A stretch of DNA of 42,910 nt from Flavobacteriales bacterium UBA5422 (GCA_002409405.1 DHNG01000006.1:1457-44366); one strand, 5' to 3'; numbered from the stretch's first letter, positions 16,443 through 24,846 are shown. The notes: generated by a model not told the origin, from the letters alone. Program-made: numbers and translations.

Positions 16443-17762
16443 TCAGAATAAATGGCGGTGTAACGATTGCAATGCTTCTGTTTTGTGTTCCGAATGAATC
16501 AACAACGAAATATTGTGATTAGAACCCCCGTAGGAAATCATTCGGATCGGCAGGTGCCGGATTCCTTCAAAAATCTGAGCGGCATACCCCTTGGTATCGA
16601 TGTTGAATGTACCGACAATGCAAACAATTGTTTGATCCGAATCGACAGATACCTGTCCGAAGTCCGTAAGTTCTGTAATTATTTCCTCCAGAAAACGGGT
16701 GTCGTCAATTGTAAGTGATACGGCAACTTCTGAAGTAGTAATCATGTCAATGGGCGTTTTGTACCGTTCGAATACTTCAAAAACCCGTCGTAAGAAACCA
16801 TAGGCCAGTAGCATTCGGGAAGATTGAATGCGAATGGCTGTAATCCCGTCTTTCGCAGCAATAGCACGTATTCCCGATGAAGAAGTATCACCGTATTCAC
16901 TAATGAGCGTTCCTTTTGCTTGTGGCTCCATGGTGTTGAGTAGTCGGACGGGAACATTGTATTTTTGTGCTGGAAATACACTTTGAGGATGCAGAATTTT
17001 TGCTCCGAAGTAAGCCAATTCAGCTGCTTCTTCAAAACTTAAATTGGCAATCGGCCGGGTATTTTCCACAATCCGCGGATCATTGTTGTGCATCCCGTCA
17101 ATGTCCGTCCATATTTGAACTTCCTCCGACTGGATAGCAGCACCAATTAATGAAGCCGTGTAGTCGGATCCTCCCCGCCGAAGATTGTCTACTTCCCCGA
17201 ATGCATTTCGACAAATATATCCCTGTGTAATAAACAAATTTGCCTGCTCCGAATTTTTCACTATCAGTGCTGATAAATACTGCCGGGTATATTCGACGTC
17301 CGGTTCATTGTCTTCGTTGAGTTTCATAAAATCTAAAGCCGGTAGCAGTACTGACCTTGCCCCTTTTTCTTCCAGGTGGTAATGGAACAATGCTGTTGAA
17401 ATCAACTCCCCTTGTGCAAGAATGATTTTTTCTTCTGTAGGCGTAAACAAATCATTGGACAAGGAATGAATCAGTTCAAAGTGATAGTCGATCAACTGCT
17501 TTGCTTTTTGAAACATTGCATTTGTCTCATACAATTCTTTAATTAAAAGATCGTATTTGTACTGTAGCTCATCCGTTTTTCGATGCGCCTCTTCCCTGTT
17601 CTCCCGGTAGAGCATTTCAGAAATTTCAACCAATGAATTCGTTGTTCCCGCTACAGCAGAAAGTACGATGATTTGCTGTTGAGAGACATCCACAATGGTT
17701 GTAAGTGCTTTGATGCGTTGTGAATTTCCGACAGATGTCCCTCCGAATTTGAGTATTTTCAT
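16443..17762 (-). CDS. lysC: Aspartate kinase, monofunctional
   Basis: 439-aa first enzyme of the aspartate pathway, supplying lysine/DAP, threonine and methionine. The N-terminal ILKFGGTSVGN is the kinase signature, with RRGGSDYTASLIGAA in the catalytic core. The last 150 residues hold the paired ACT domains (PIDMITTSEVAVSLTIDD, IVCIVGTFNIDTKG), so allosteric feedback is likely. No homoserine dehydrogenase domain is fused. The ATG at 17762 is used because the -7 box at 17799-17806 would exclude the longer frame from 17801. First gene of the lysC-lysA operon. Confidence 0.93.
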   Translation of the reverse strand: MKILKFGGTSVGNSQRIKALTTIVDVSQQQIIVLSAVAGTTNSLVEISEMLYRENREEAHRKTDELQYKYDLLIKELYETNAMFQKAKQLIDYHFELIHSLSNDLFTPTEEKIILAQGELISTALFHYHLEEKGARSVLLPALDFMKLNEDNEPDVEYTRQYLSALIVKNSEQANLFITQGYICRNAFGEVDNLRRGGSDYTASLIGAAIQSEEVQIWTDIDGMHNNDPRIVENTRPIANLSFEEAAELAYFGAKILHPQSVFPAQKYNVPVRLLNTMEPQAKGTLISEYGDTSSSGIRAIAAKDGITAIRIQSSRMLLAYGFLRRVFEVFERYKTPIDMITTSEVAVSLTIDDTRFLEEIITELTDFGQVSVDSDQTIVCIVGTFNIDTKGYAAQIFEGIRHLPIRMISYGGSNHNISLLIHSEHKTEALQSLHRHLF

Positions 17763-17798
17763 AAACTTAATCTGGATATTTTTTGTTGAATCAAGCCA

Positions 17799-17806
17799 CA
17801 AAGTTA
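17799..17806 (-). promoter_or_regulatory. -7 box of the lysC-lysA operon
   Basis: TAACTTTG on the minus strand, 36 nt before the lysC ATG; predicted leader about 33 nt. I do not see a lysine-riboswitch-like structure between it and the start. Confidence 0.5.
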
Positions 17807-17902
17807 TGAAAACCCAAGAATAATTTTAAAAATAAAACAAAATATTTTAATTAATAACTTTTTGTTAAAAATAAAACATTTAAAATCTCATACAAAAACA
17901 AA

Positions 17903-17930
17903 GCACATAGACTCCGAAGAATCTATGTGC
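17903..17930 (-). terminator. Hairpin terminator, minus strand
   Basis: GCACATAGA (17903-17911) and TCTATGTGC (17922-17930) form a 9-bp stem with a 10-nt loop. Read on the minus strand the stem is followed by TTTGTTTTTG, a U-rich tail. It would end transcripts from the thyA-capA-folA-lipoprotein operon or from a separate small RNA. Confidence 0.65.
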
Positions 17931-18117
17931 CTTATTTCGTTAGAATATGAAACCAGAAAATCAATTGTAAAAGGTAGATATGTTTAACCAAAATATTTAA
18001 AACTAACCTCTGTTGTTAGTATAACGAGTCGAGTCCGAGAATGGTTGGGTGCAACTGTGAAAAAAAATGAAAAATTAAGTGCTTTGTGATAAATTACGCA
18101 GAAATGCCTCAGAAAAA
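17931..18117 (-). ncRNA. Possible structured RNA or long 3' UTR (uncertain)
   Basis: No gene fits this stretch. It holds two small hairpins: ACTAAC/GTTAGT with a 7-nt loop (18002-18020), followed on the minus strand by TTTT, and GTTG/CAAC with a 4-nt loop (18044-18055). The stronger terminator at 17903-17930 closes the region. The strand choice rests on the U-rich tails; no TAnnTTTG box was found at its upstream end, so it may be the 3' UTR of the operon rather than a separate RNA. Confidence 0.3.
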
Positions 18118-18570
18118 TTACCGTGCAGCTTCCAGATTATCGAGTGCCTGATCAAAGAACTGATATGTTTTTACGCTATCTGCATCTATATAGACGTTGA
18201 ATGTGGCCCCATCCGTTTTATAGACTTTCAAATAAGAGGAGTAAAAGGGATTTCTCACTAAATCAGTTGTGGTAATGGAATCTATTTCGGAGGCAAACAA
18301 TGCCGAATGAATTTCCTTTTCACCATCCTCCATCCAATAGGCGGCAATTCGATCGGAAGTAATCAGGTTTCCTGATTGTTTGATTCCGCCAAAACCTCCT
18401 TGTGTATAAAAGAGTTGGACTTCTTCTCCCGGTTTCAATACTCCGATTTCTTCCAGGTACTCCTTGTCGGAGGTTGTCAAGGTTGTTTCATCAAGGAGAT
18501 TTTCGGAACAGGATCCCAAAAAGAGTAAAACAAACAAATAACGTATTATTGATGGCGATTTACAAAACAT
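18118..18570 (-). CDS. Small hypothetical lipoprotein
   Basis: 150 aa. The signal peptide ends in a lipobox LGSC (Cys21). The mature part is an unrecognised beta-rich domain with LKPGEEVQLFYTQGGFGGIKQSGNLITSDRIAAYW and YLKVYKTDGATFNVYIDADS, which alternates strands like PH-like or lipocalin-type domains, but no family is claimed. It is the last gene of the thyA-capA-folA operon, 19 nt after folA. Likely inner-leaflet or periplasm-facing envelope protein. Confidence 0.65.
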   Translation of the reverse strand: MFCKSPSIIRYLFVLLFLGSCSENLLDETTLTTSDKEYLEEIGVLKPGEEVQLFYTQGGFGGIKQSGNLITSDRIAAYWMEDGEKEIHSALFASEIDSITTTDLVRNPFYSSYLKVYKTDGATFNVYIDADSVKTYQFFDQALDNLEAAR

Positions 18571-18589
18571 TGGTCGTCATTAAAATGAA

Positions 18590-19096
18590 CTATGGTCGTA
18601 TATAGTGTGCAATCTTGAATCCGGCTTCATGTCTTTCATCCGGTTGTTGCAATTGGACTGTCGTTGCAATCCATCCGGAAAGGTCTATTTTTGGAAAAAA
18701 TGTATCTGCATCGTACACCTTGTCAACATGTGTGATGTACAATTCATTTACTACACCCGTCTCCAGTGCTTGTTTGTAAATTTCTCCTCCCCCGATAATA
18801 AAAATCGTTCGTTCCGTTTCACGTTGGTAATGTTCCAGGCATTCTTCCAGTGAATAAAACACAACACATCCGGGTGCGTGATAGTTTTTGTTTCTGGTCA
18901 GAACTGCATTTTCCCGATCAGGAAGCGGGCGGAAACGTTCCGGAATAGATTCATAATTTTTACGTCCCAACACCACAACATGACCGGTTGTGGTGGCCTT
19001 AAAAAAACGCATATCGGCAGGCAGGTGCCACATCAGGTCATTGTTTTTCCCGATTCCTCCTTCCCTGTCCATTGCAACAATCAACGCTACTTTCAT
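18590..19096 (-). CDS. folA: Dihydrofolate reductase
   Basis: 168-aa NADPH-dependent reductase regenerating tetrahydrofolate. Motifs are ALIVAMDREGGIGKNNDLMWHLPADMRFFK (split across the Met20-type loop, with the substrate-binding acid at Asp28), VVVLGRKNYESIP and FIIGGGEIYKQAL (NADPH binding). Its partner in the dTMP cycle, thyA, lies upstream in the same operon. The start codon overlaps the capA stop (19093-19096, ATGA-type), implying translational coupling. Confidence 0.95.
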   Translation of the reverse strand: MKVALIVAMDREGGIGKNNDLMWHLPADMRFFKATTTGHVVVLGRKNYESIPERFRPLPDRENAVLTRNKNYHAPGCVVFYSLEECLEHYQRETERTIFIIGGGEIYKQALETGVVNELYITHVDKVYDADTFFPKIDLSGWIATTVQLQQPDERHEAGFKIAHYIRP

Positions 19097-20469
19097 TTGA
19101 TTTCTTTAATTCCGAAACGGCTTACATGCACAATTTTCACATTTTCAGGCTTGTTGGCAATCAGATCAATCATCTGCTTGTTTCCCCTGGCTGCTACTTC
19201 TGATTCCGCATAACCGATCAATAAGTGTGATTTCCCGTCCAGACCCCGTTCTGAATAAATCACTTCCATGTGCGGAAGTTGATGTTCCATATACCTGAGT
19301 TCCGAAGAATCGATTTGAATCGCATAATATCCTCTCAACACTCTGTCAAAAGCAATGTTCTTTCCAATTGTAGATTCCGGGATGTTTTTTCCATGCTTGC
19401 TCATCAAATCACGGCTATCGGTGAAAAATTGGTCACGGGTAGTTCGTTCGGTTGGTGAAAAGAATTTATTATCCAGTGAATCATATGGATAGTCAGGTAA
19501 TACATAATAATGTTTATAAATCCCTTCTTCAGCAGTATGGACGTATGCCAGCATGTAATCTGCTTTTTTCAGTACAACCTGGTTATTTTCTCTGGCAATT
19601 TCACTGCGTAAGATCATCCCTCCGTTTTTATAGCGGTCGCGCTGGTTGGAAACAAAATTCCCCAGTGAATAGGCAGTCAACTTCTCTTTATTACCGATCG
19701 TCTTCCGTTCAACCGGCTGAATGACATGCGGGTGACTTCCAATCACCATATCAGCTCCTAATTCATAACAATACTGTTCCCAGTTTTTTTGTTTGGTATT
19801 TGGCAGTGATTTGTATTCATCTCCCCAGTGCATGGTACAAACAATGTAATCAGCTTGTTTTTTTGCTTTTTCGAAATCGGCTTTTAACACCGCACTGTCA
19901 ATGTAATTGATGATCAACGGAGCTTTTACAAACAGCCCGTTTGTTCCGTATGTATAATTAAGAATAGCGATTTTGATGTTGTTTTTCTCTACGATCAACG
20001 GGTAATTCTTATCTCGTTCTTCTTTGCTTCTGAACGTTCCTGTATGCGGAAGCTTTAAGCCGTCCAACACATCCAATGTTCTTGTTACACCTTTCGCACC
20101 TCCGTCGCAGGAATGATTATTAGCTGTAAGGATAATATCAAATCCTACATTTTTCAACGCACGGGATAAATCATCCGGCGCAGAGAATTGCGGGTAACCG
20201 GAATAGGGTTTTCCTGCATGCGTCACTTCGAGATTGGCAATCGCAAGATCGGCCTTTTCAATCGTCGGTTTTATGAATTGCCAGGTATGCTCGTATTCGT
20301 AACGGTCGGCCACCGGGTTGTAAGCACCTTTGATCTGCGGACCATGTTGCATAACATCCCCGATAAACAATAACGAAACAGCTGATTGTCCGTTTTGAGA
20401 AAAAACAAGTGCAGGTAGTAGTAACAGGCTAAACAGCCACTGCAGCTTTAATATGCGGGTGTGGGTCAT
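19093..20469 (-). CDS. CapA-family phosphoesterase-like protein
   Basis: 458 aa with an N-terminal signal sequence (FSLLLLPALVFSQ, cut near residue 25). The rest is a CapA/PgsA-type domain of the calcineurin-like superfamily: LLFIGDVMQHG, ADLAIANLEVTHAG, ILTANNHSCDGG, CTMHWGDEY, GADMVIGSHPHVIQPVE and AYSLGNFVSNQ, with the His/Asp/Asn metal positions present. Relatives are linked to poly-gamma-glutamate, but many orphan copies exist and no pgs genes are here. Its first 41 nt overlap the end of thyA; no later Met would keep the signal peptide, so the overlap appears real. Confidence 0.85.
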   Translation of the reverse strand: MTHTRILKLQWLFSLLLLPALVFSQNGQSAVSLLFIGDVMQHGPQIKGAYNPVADRYEYEHTWQFIKPTIEKADLAIANLEVTHAGKPYSGYPQFSAPDDLSRALKNVGFDIILTANNHSCDGGAKGVTRTLDVLDGLKLPHTGTFRSKEERDKNYPLIVEKNNIKIAILNYTYGTNGLFVKAPLIINYIDSAVLKADFEKAKKQADYIVCTMHWGDEYKSLPNTKQKNWEQYCYELGADMVIGSHPHVIQPVERKTIGNKEKLTAYSLGNFVSNQRDRYKNGGMILRSEIARENNQVVLKKADYMLAYVHTAEEGIYKHYYVLPDYPYDSLDNKFFSPTERTTRDQFFTDSRDLMSKHGKNIPESTIGKNIAFDRVLRGYYAIQIDSSELRYMEHQLPHMEVIYSERGLDGKSHLLIGYAESEVAARGNKQMIDLIANKPENVKIVHVSRFGIKEIK

Positions 20470-21223
20470 AATTGATCAGTTCAAAATCTTCGTATTTGAA
20501 GGAGAAAATATCTTTTACCTCCGGATTGATTTTCATGATTGGTAGTGGACGAAAATCTCGTGTCAACTGTAATTGTGCCTGTTCGAGGTGATTCAGGTAC
20601 AGATGCGTATCACCAAATGTATGTACAAACTCTCCCGGTTCCAGATCACAGACCTGGGCAATCATCATCGTGAGTAAAGCGTATGAAGCAATGTTAAACG
20701 GAACTCCCAGAAATGTGTCCGCACTGCGTTGGTACAACTGACAACTTAATTTTCCGTCAGCAACATAGAATTGAAACAAGGAATGGCACGGAGGCAGGGC
20801 CATATTGTCTACATCAGCAACATTCCATGCAGAAACAATCAAACGGCGCGAATCCGGATTGCGCTTAATCTGATCCACTACTTTTGTAATCTGGTCAATT
20901 GTTTCTCCGTTTTTTCCCGGCCAACTTCTCCACTGATGCCCGTAGACAGGTCCAAGATCTCCGTTTTCATCCGCCCATTCATCCCAGATTCCTACACCAT
21001 TCTCCTTCAGGTATTTGATATTTGTATCCCCCTGTAAAAACCACAATAATTCATGAATGATGGAACGCAAATGCAGTTTTTTCGTTGTCAGCACCGGAAA
21101 TCCTTCCGACAAATCAAAACGCATCTGGTAGCCGAATACAGAGATGGTCCCGGTACCTGTCCGATCTTCTTTTTTCACTCCGTTATCTAAAATATGCCGG
21201 AGTAAATCGTGGTATTGTTTCAT
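20429..21223 (-). CDS. thyA: Thymidylate synthase
   Basis: 264 aa, the same length as the E. coli enzyme; makes dTMP from dUMP with methylene-THF. Visible: DRTGTGTISVFGYQMRFDL, HELLWFLQGDTN, WDEWADENGDLGPVYGHQWR, SRRLIVSAWN, the nucleophile Cys in LPPCHSLFQFYV near 146, QRSADTFLGVPFNIASYALL, and HTFGDTHLYLNHLEQ. First gene of the operon thyA-capA-folA-lipoprotein, with a -7 box 37 nt upstream. Pairing with folA is logical since ThyA produces the dihydrofolate that FolA reduces. Confidence 0.97.
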   Translation of the reverse strand: MKQYHDLLRHILDNGVKKEDRTGTGTISVFGYQMRFDLSEGFPVLTTKKLHLRSIIHELLWFLQGDTNIKYLKENGVGIWDEWADENGDLGPVYGHQWRSWPGKNGETIDQITKVVDQIKRNPDSRRLIVSAWNVADVDNMALPPCHSLFQFYVADGKLSCQLYQRSADTFLGVPFNIASYALLTMMIAQVCDLEPGEFVHTFGDTHLYLNHLEQAQLQLTRDFRPLPIMKINPEVKDIFSFKYEDFELINYDPHPHIKAAVAV

Positions 21224-21259
21224 GTTGTTAAATCTGTTCTGGTTGTAGCAACGAAATTA

Positions 21260-21267
21260 CAAAATTA
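21260..21267 (-). promoter_or_regulatory. -7 box of the thyA operon
   Basis: TAATTTTG on the minus strand, 36 nt upstream of thyA; no clear -33 box. Confidence 0.45.
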
Positions 21268-21369
21268 TACAGCGGGGCTGAAAAGAAGTTTTCACGATTT
21301 ATTAACGAACAGTTTTTGATTTATCCTTTTTGAACGTTCTGATGCATACATATTATTTCAAAAAAATAC

Positions 21370-21377
21370 TACTTTTG
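21370..21377 (+). promoter_or_regulatory. -7 box abutting the acyltransferase start
   Basis: TACTTTTG ends 4 nt before the ATG at 21382, so the transcript would begin at or next to the start codon. Confidence 0.5.
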
Positions 21378-21381
21378 GAGC

Positions 21382-21930
21382 ATGGGAAAAATCGGAATTT
21401 TCATACTGAGTCTTTTTGGATGGAAAATAGATAAAACGCCACCAAAAGTTAGTAAATGTGTCGTCTGTATGGGGCCACATACATCCAATTGGGATTTTAT
21501 TATCGGACGGATCACCTTTTCCTATTACGGAGTAAATACAAAATTTCTGATCAAAAAAGAAATGTTTCGACCTCCGTTCGGGTGGTTCATGCGCAAACTT
21601 GGAGGGATTCCTGTTGACCGGAAGAAGAAGAATAACATGACGCAGATTGCGGTAGAGGAATTTTCAAAAAATGACAACATGTTTCTGGTTTTTACCCCTG
21701 AGGGAACCCGAAAGTATAATTCACACTGGAAAAGAGGGTTTTATTACATTGCACAGGAAGCCAATGTTCCGATTTATGTTGCGTACATTGATTACAAAAA
21801 TAAAACCGGAGGTTGGGACAGTTTGTTTGAACCCACCGGCGATGCAGAAGCAGACATCCGACACTTGAAAAAGGTGTTGAGTAAATATACAGGGCGCGTT
21901 CCTGAAAACGGTATCAAAGCAGAGGATTAG
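21382..21930 (+). CDS. 1-acyl-sn-glycerol-3-phosphate acyltransferase family protein
   Basis: 182 aa. HTSNWD (residues 35-40) is the H-x4-D catalytic motif of PlsC-type acyltransferases, and FTPEGTR (about 110-116) the phosphate-binding EGTR motif; GGIPVDRKKKN is also conserved. An N-terminal hydrophobic segment (IGIFILSLFGW) suggests membrane association. It is shorter than PlsC (about 240 aa) and belongs to a compact subgroup that includes glycerol acyltransferase-like proteins; the acyl acceptor is uncertain. The gene is convergent with the DUF5522-like gene, stop codons overlapping by 4 nt. Confidence 0.85.
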   Translation: MGKIGIFILSLFGWKIDKTPPKVSKCVVCMGPHTSNWDFIIGRITFSYYGVNTKFLIKKEMFRPPFGWFMRKLGGIPVDRKKKNNMTQIAVEEFSKNDNMFLVFTPEGTRKYNSHWKRGFYYIAQEANVPIYVAYIDYKNKTGGWDSLFEPTGDAEADIRHLKKVLSKYTGRVPENGIKAED

Positions 21931-22121
21931 GGATTTTTCGGTTGTATAGTACCTGTCTTTTTATCGAAACCGTAAGGGCAATGACGACATCCACTTTTAC
22001 AGCAATACCCCCGCTTTAAATGAAATTTTTCGGTGAACACAACATATCCTTCGGGAGTATAATAATATTCATCATCCTCCCAACGCTTCTTTTTTGAAAA
22101 ACCAGACATATCATCTTGCAT
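21927..22121 (-). CDS. Small Cys-rich DUF5522-like protein
   Basis: 64 aa. The conserved core is YYYTPEGYVVFTEKFHLKRG followed by YCCKSGCRHCPYGF, giving a C-C-x3-C-x2-C cluster likely to bind zinc or an Fe-S centre (inference). This small domain is widespread in Bacteroidota and of unknown function. The start is either the ATG at 22121 (4 nt after the -7 box) or the ATG at 22109. Divergent from the PLP-enzyme gene. Confidence 0.75.
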   Translation of the reverse strand: MQDDMSGFSKKKRWEDDEYYYTPEGYVVFTEKFHLKRGYCCKSGCRHCPYGFDKKTGTIQPKNP

Positions 22122-22125
22122 AGCG

Positions 22126-22133
22126 CAAAAATA
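22126..22133 (-). promoter_or_regulatory. -7 box of the DUF5522-like gene
   Basis: TATTTTTG on the minus strand, ending 4 nt from the ATG at 22121. Confidence 0.45.
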
Positions 22134-22153
22134 GACAATTTAAGATTCAGAAT

Positions 22154-23047
22154 ATGCTATTCGATACAAGAAAATCCATTCTCCAGGAGATCAACGATAA
22201 AGAGTTGTCTGCAAGGGGAATCACGTTGCTGATAAAACGGGACGACCTGATTCATCCGGAAGTTTCGGGAAATAAATGGCGAAAGCTTCGTTACATTATC
22301 GAGCATTTCAAACAGTCCAGGAATGAACGAATTCTCACGTTCGGAGGAGCCTACTCTAATCATTTACTGGCAACTGCAAGTGCTTGTCATCGATTGGAGA
22401 TTCCCGCTATTGGAATTGTGAGGGGAGAAGAATTGTCGGAGGAAGCAAATCCATTGTTAAAGCGGTGTCAGGAATTAGGAATGTACCTCCACTTTGTTAC
22501 CCGGGAGGAGTATGCGTTGCGCGGCATGAAGGAATACCATGAAGAATTGATTCTTGAATTTCCCAATACCTATATTATTCCCGAAGGAGGTGCTAATTAC
22601 TATGGAATAATCGGTTGTCAGGAAATCATTGGTGAACTGCCTGCGTTTGATCACATCTTTGTTGCACAGGGAACGTCTACAACAAGTTGCGGTTTATTAC
22701 TTGGGATCAATGGACAGCAACTCCATGTAGTGCCTTCTATCAAAAACTATGATTCAAAAAAAGAAATGAGTATATTACTCAGTAAATCAGGAATTGAAAT
22801 AGATTTAACTGAAGAATTACTTAATGGAATTCAAGTTCATGAAATGTATCATTTTGGCGGTTATGCAAAAGTAACAGATGAACTAATTGACTTTATTGAC
22901 TATTGCGAAAAAAAACACCAACTAACACTGGATAAGGTGTATACGGCAAAAGCATTTTATGGGCTGATGCAAGAAATCAAAAAAACAGACTACAATCACT
23001 CCACAATTGTATTTTTACATACCGGAGGACTTTTTTTAACCCGTTAA
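22154..23047 (+). CDS. ACC deaminase / D-cysteine desulfhydrase-like PLP enzyme
   Basis: 297-aa fold-II PLP enzyme. LIKRDDLIHPEVSGNKWRKLRY (in two parts) carries the PLP lysine in SGNKWRK, FGGAYSNHLLATASACH is the next conserved block, and GGANYYGIIG corresponds to the family substrate-site segment. The phosphate loop is AQGTSTTSCGLLLG. Somewhat shorter than the 325-340 aa of characterised members. Sequence alone does not separate D-cysteine desulfhydrase from ACC deaminase; true ACC deaminase activity is rare in this clade, so the desulfhydrase-like call is safer. Monocistronic. Confidence 0.82.
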   Translation: MLFDTRKSILQEINDKELSARGITLLIKRDDLIHPEVSGNKWRKLRYIIEHFKQSRNERILTFGGAYSNHLLATASACHRLEIPAIGIVRGEELSEEANPLLKRCQELGMYLHFVTREEYALRGMKEYHEELILEFPNTYIIPEGGANYYGIIGCQEIIGELPAFDHIFVAQGTSTTSCGLLLGINGQQLHVVPSIKNYDSKKEMSILLSKSGIEIDLTEELLNGIQVHEMYHFGGYAKVTDELIDFIDYCEKKHQLTLDKVYTAKAFYGLMQEIKKTDYNHSTIVFLHTGGLFLTR

Positions 23048-23160
23048 TTTTCTGCTCAACCCTTCAAAACAGTAAAGAAACAAACGAATCGAATGTAAAA
23101 TTAACAACTTGCATTTGAAAACCTGTTGCTCTATGGTTCAGGAACAGTGAAATACTGCCC

Positions 23161-23168
23161 TACATTTG
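23161..23168 (+). promoter_or_regulatory. -7 box abutting the transglutaminase-like gene start
   Basis: TACATTTG ends 5 nt before the ATG at 23174. It decides that start over the upstream TTG at 23126. Confidence 0.5.
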
Positions 23169-23173
23169 TCAAA

Positions 23174-24046
23174 ATGTCTGATTCAACGAACATAGAGGCT
23201 TTAATTCATCTAATTGACGATCCGGATGAGAATATCTTTCTGCACGTCAGAGACCGTCTTTTGCAGTACGGGCCGGATGCTATTCCATATTTAGAGAACT
23301 CATGGGGTGAAAAGGATTTTGGATTGATCTTTCTGACACGTGTTGAACAATTGATTCACGAAATACAATTCGAGTACACTAAAAAGCAGCTTCAATTGTG
23401 GTTTGAGGGTGAAAAAGACCTGCTTTCCGGAGCGATTGCCGTTGCCAGGTATCAATATCCCGGGCTGGATGAGGATCACATCCGGGAGTTTATTGTAGAA
23501 ATAAGAAAGGAGATCTGGCTGGAATTGAGTCATCGGCAAACAGCCTTTGAAAAGGTGCGTATTTTCAATAAGATTTTCTTTGGGAAGTATCGGTTTCATG
23601 GTGATTCAAAAGATTTTCATGCACCGCAAAATTCATACATCAATACCGTAATTGATTCACGAAAAGGAAATCCGTTAAGTCTCAGTATTTTGTATAGTGT
23701 CGTTGCTCAGTCACTGGGAATGCCCGTTTACGGAGTTAACCTCCCCAATCATTTTGTATTGGCCTATATTGATGAAGACGGAATTAATCAATTTACAAAA
23801 GCCGGGAACAAAACCGGGATCCTGTTCTATATCAACCCTTTTTCAAAAGGAGGACTGTTTGACGAAGGAGAAATTCATGACTTTCTGAAAAACCTGAACC
23901 TGCCTGCTTCACGGGAATATTTTGAACCCTGTTCGAACACGGCGGTTATCCGGCGAATGATCACCAATCTGATTAGTGCATTTCAGCAAGCAGGAAATGC
24001 TGAACGGGTAAAAGAATTGACGGAATTACGGGATATTTTATCGTAA
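23174..24046 (+). CDS. Transglutaminase-like (SirB1-type) protein
   Basis: 290 aa. N-terminal helical segment (about 1-90, DDPDENIFLHVRDRLLQYGPDAIPYLE, HEAT-like) followed by the SirB1/Transglut_core2 domain: NSYINTVIDSRKGNPLSLSILYSVVAQSLGMPVYGVNLPNHFVLAY, read here in pieces, has the conserved R-K-G-x-P-x-S-L motif and the His of the papain-like fold. The active-site Cys expected of true transglutaminases is Ser (LSLSILY), as in most SirB1-like proteins, so catalysis is doubtful. Cytoplasmic, function unknown. Convergent with the metallo-hydrolase gene. Confidence 0.8.
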   Translation: MSDSTNIEALIHLIDDPDENIFLHVRDRLLQYGPDAIPYLENSWGEKDFGLIFLTRVEQLIHEIQFEYTKKQLQLWFEGEKDLLSGAIAVARYQYPGLDEDHIREFIVEIRKEIWLELSHRQTAFEKVRIFNKIFFGKYRFHGDSKDFHAPQNSYINTVIDSRKGNPLSLSILYSVVAQSLGMPVYGVNLPNHFVLAYIDEDGINQFTKAGNKTGILFYINPFSKGGLFDEGEIHDFLKNLNLPASREYFEPCSNTAVIRRMITNLISAFQQAGNAERVKELTELRDILS

Positions 24047-24058
24047 CCCGGAGGTTAC
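24043..24058. repeat. Perfect hairpin spanning two convergent stop codons
   Basis: GTAACC-CGGA-GGTTAC is a 6-bp stem with a 4-nt loop. It contains the plus-strand stop (24044-24046) and the minus-strand stop (24055-24057). There is no clear T run, so a terminator role is only possible. Confidence 0.6.
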
Positions 24059-24846
24059 TCTTCCAGTTGTAACACCAATCCGTCGTATGCTAAAAAAACG
24101 TTGTCGGGCAATTCCTGTTGCACCTCTTCATATTTACCCATCAGGTGTGAAATGTGGGTAAGGTATGCTCTCTCCGGATTGATGATTCGTATAAACTCCA
24201 ATGCTTCCTGCAGGTTGAAATGAGAAATATGCTCATCTCTTCTCAATGCATTTATAAACAGAATTTTAGTTCCTTTTACTTTTTCTATTTCTTCAGGCGA
24301 AATCGTTTTGGCGTCGGTAATGTATGTAAAGTTTTTATAGCGAAATCCCAGTACGGGAAGTTTATAGTGCATCACTTCTATTGCTGTGATTGTTCCTCCT
24401 TCTGTAAGTGAAACGGAAGAGTTTTTATCAATGATTTGAATGTCCAGGCGGGGAATTCCCGGGTACCGAAAAGAAGCAAAAACATATTCATACTCCCGAT
24501 GCAATGCTTCATCGACACGTACATCACAGTACACCTTCATGTCTTTCTGCTGTCGGAAATTGAATGCTCTGACATCATCCAGTCCGGCTAAATGGTCTTT
24601 GTGCTGATGCGTAAAAAAGATTGCCTCCAACTCCTTGACCTGTTCCCGTAACATCTGTTGGCGAAAATCAGGACCTGTATCAATCACATAATTCAACCCG
24701 TTAATGGTTAGCATGATCGAAGAGCGCAGGCGTTTGTCTTTGGGATTTTCAGACCGGCATACCTCACAATCACATGCGATCATCGGAACCCCTTGAGAAG
24801 TCCCGGATCCCAGCACGGTTACCTTAAAGTTTTCTTTTGGATTCAA
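24055..24846 (-). CDS. PhnP-like metallo-beta-lactamase-fold hydrolase
   Basis: 263 aa, cytoplasmic. VLGSGTSQGVPMIACDCEVC is the start typical of the PhnP-type branch, with Cys residues that bind a structural zinc in some members. FFTHQHKDHLAGLDDVRAF is the H-x-H-x-D-H motif of a two-metal phosphodiesterase site, YITDAKTI supplies another metal Asp and THISHLM another His. PhnP hydrolyses cyclic phosphates, but orphan Bacteroidota copies have no phn genes and an unknown substrate. The start appears to be TTG (24846): a stop lies three codons upstream and no ATG is available. Confidence 0.83.
   Translation of the reverse strand: MNPKENFKVTVLGSGTSQGVPMIACDCEVCRSENPKDKRLRSSIMLTINGLNYVIDTGPDFRQQMLREQVKELEAIFFTHQHKDHLAGLDDVRAFNFRQQKDMKVYCDVRVDEALHREYEYVFASFRYPGIPRLDIQIIDKNSSVSLTEGGTITAIEVMHYKLPVLGFRYKNFTYITDAKTISPEEIEKVKGTKILFINALRRDEHISHFNLQEALEFIRIINPERAYLTHISHLMGKYEEVQQELPDNVFLAYDGLVLQLEE

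Noticed and set aside
17947..17970. MKPENQL mini-ORF as a lysine-type leader peptide for lysC
   Set aside because: It is on the plus strand, opposite to lysC, and holds only one Lys.
22154..23047. Naming the PLP enzyme acdS
   Set aside because: Residues that separate ACC deaminase from D-cysteine desulfhydrase cannot be judged without an alignment.
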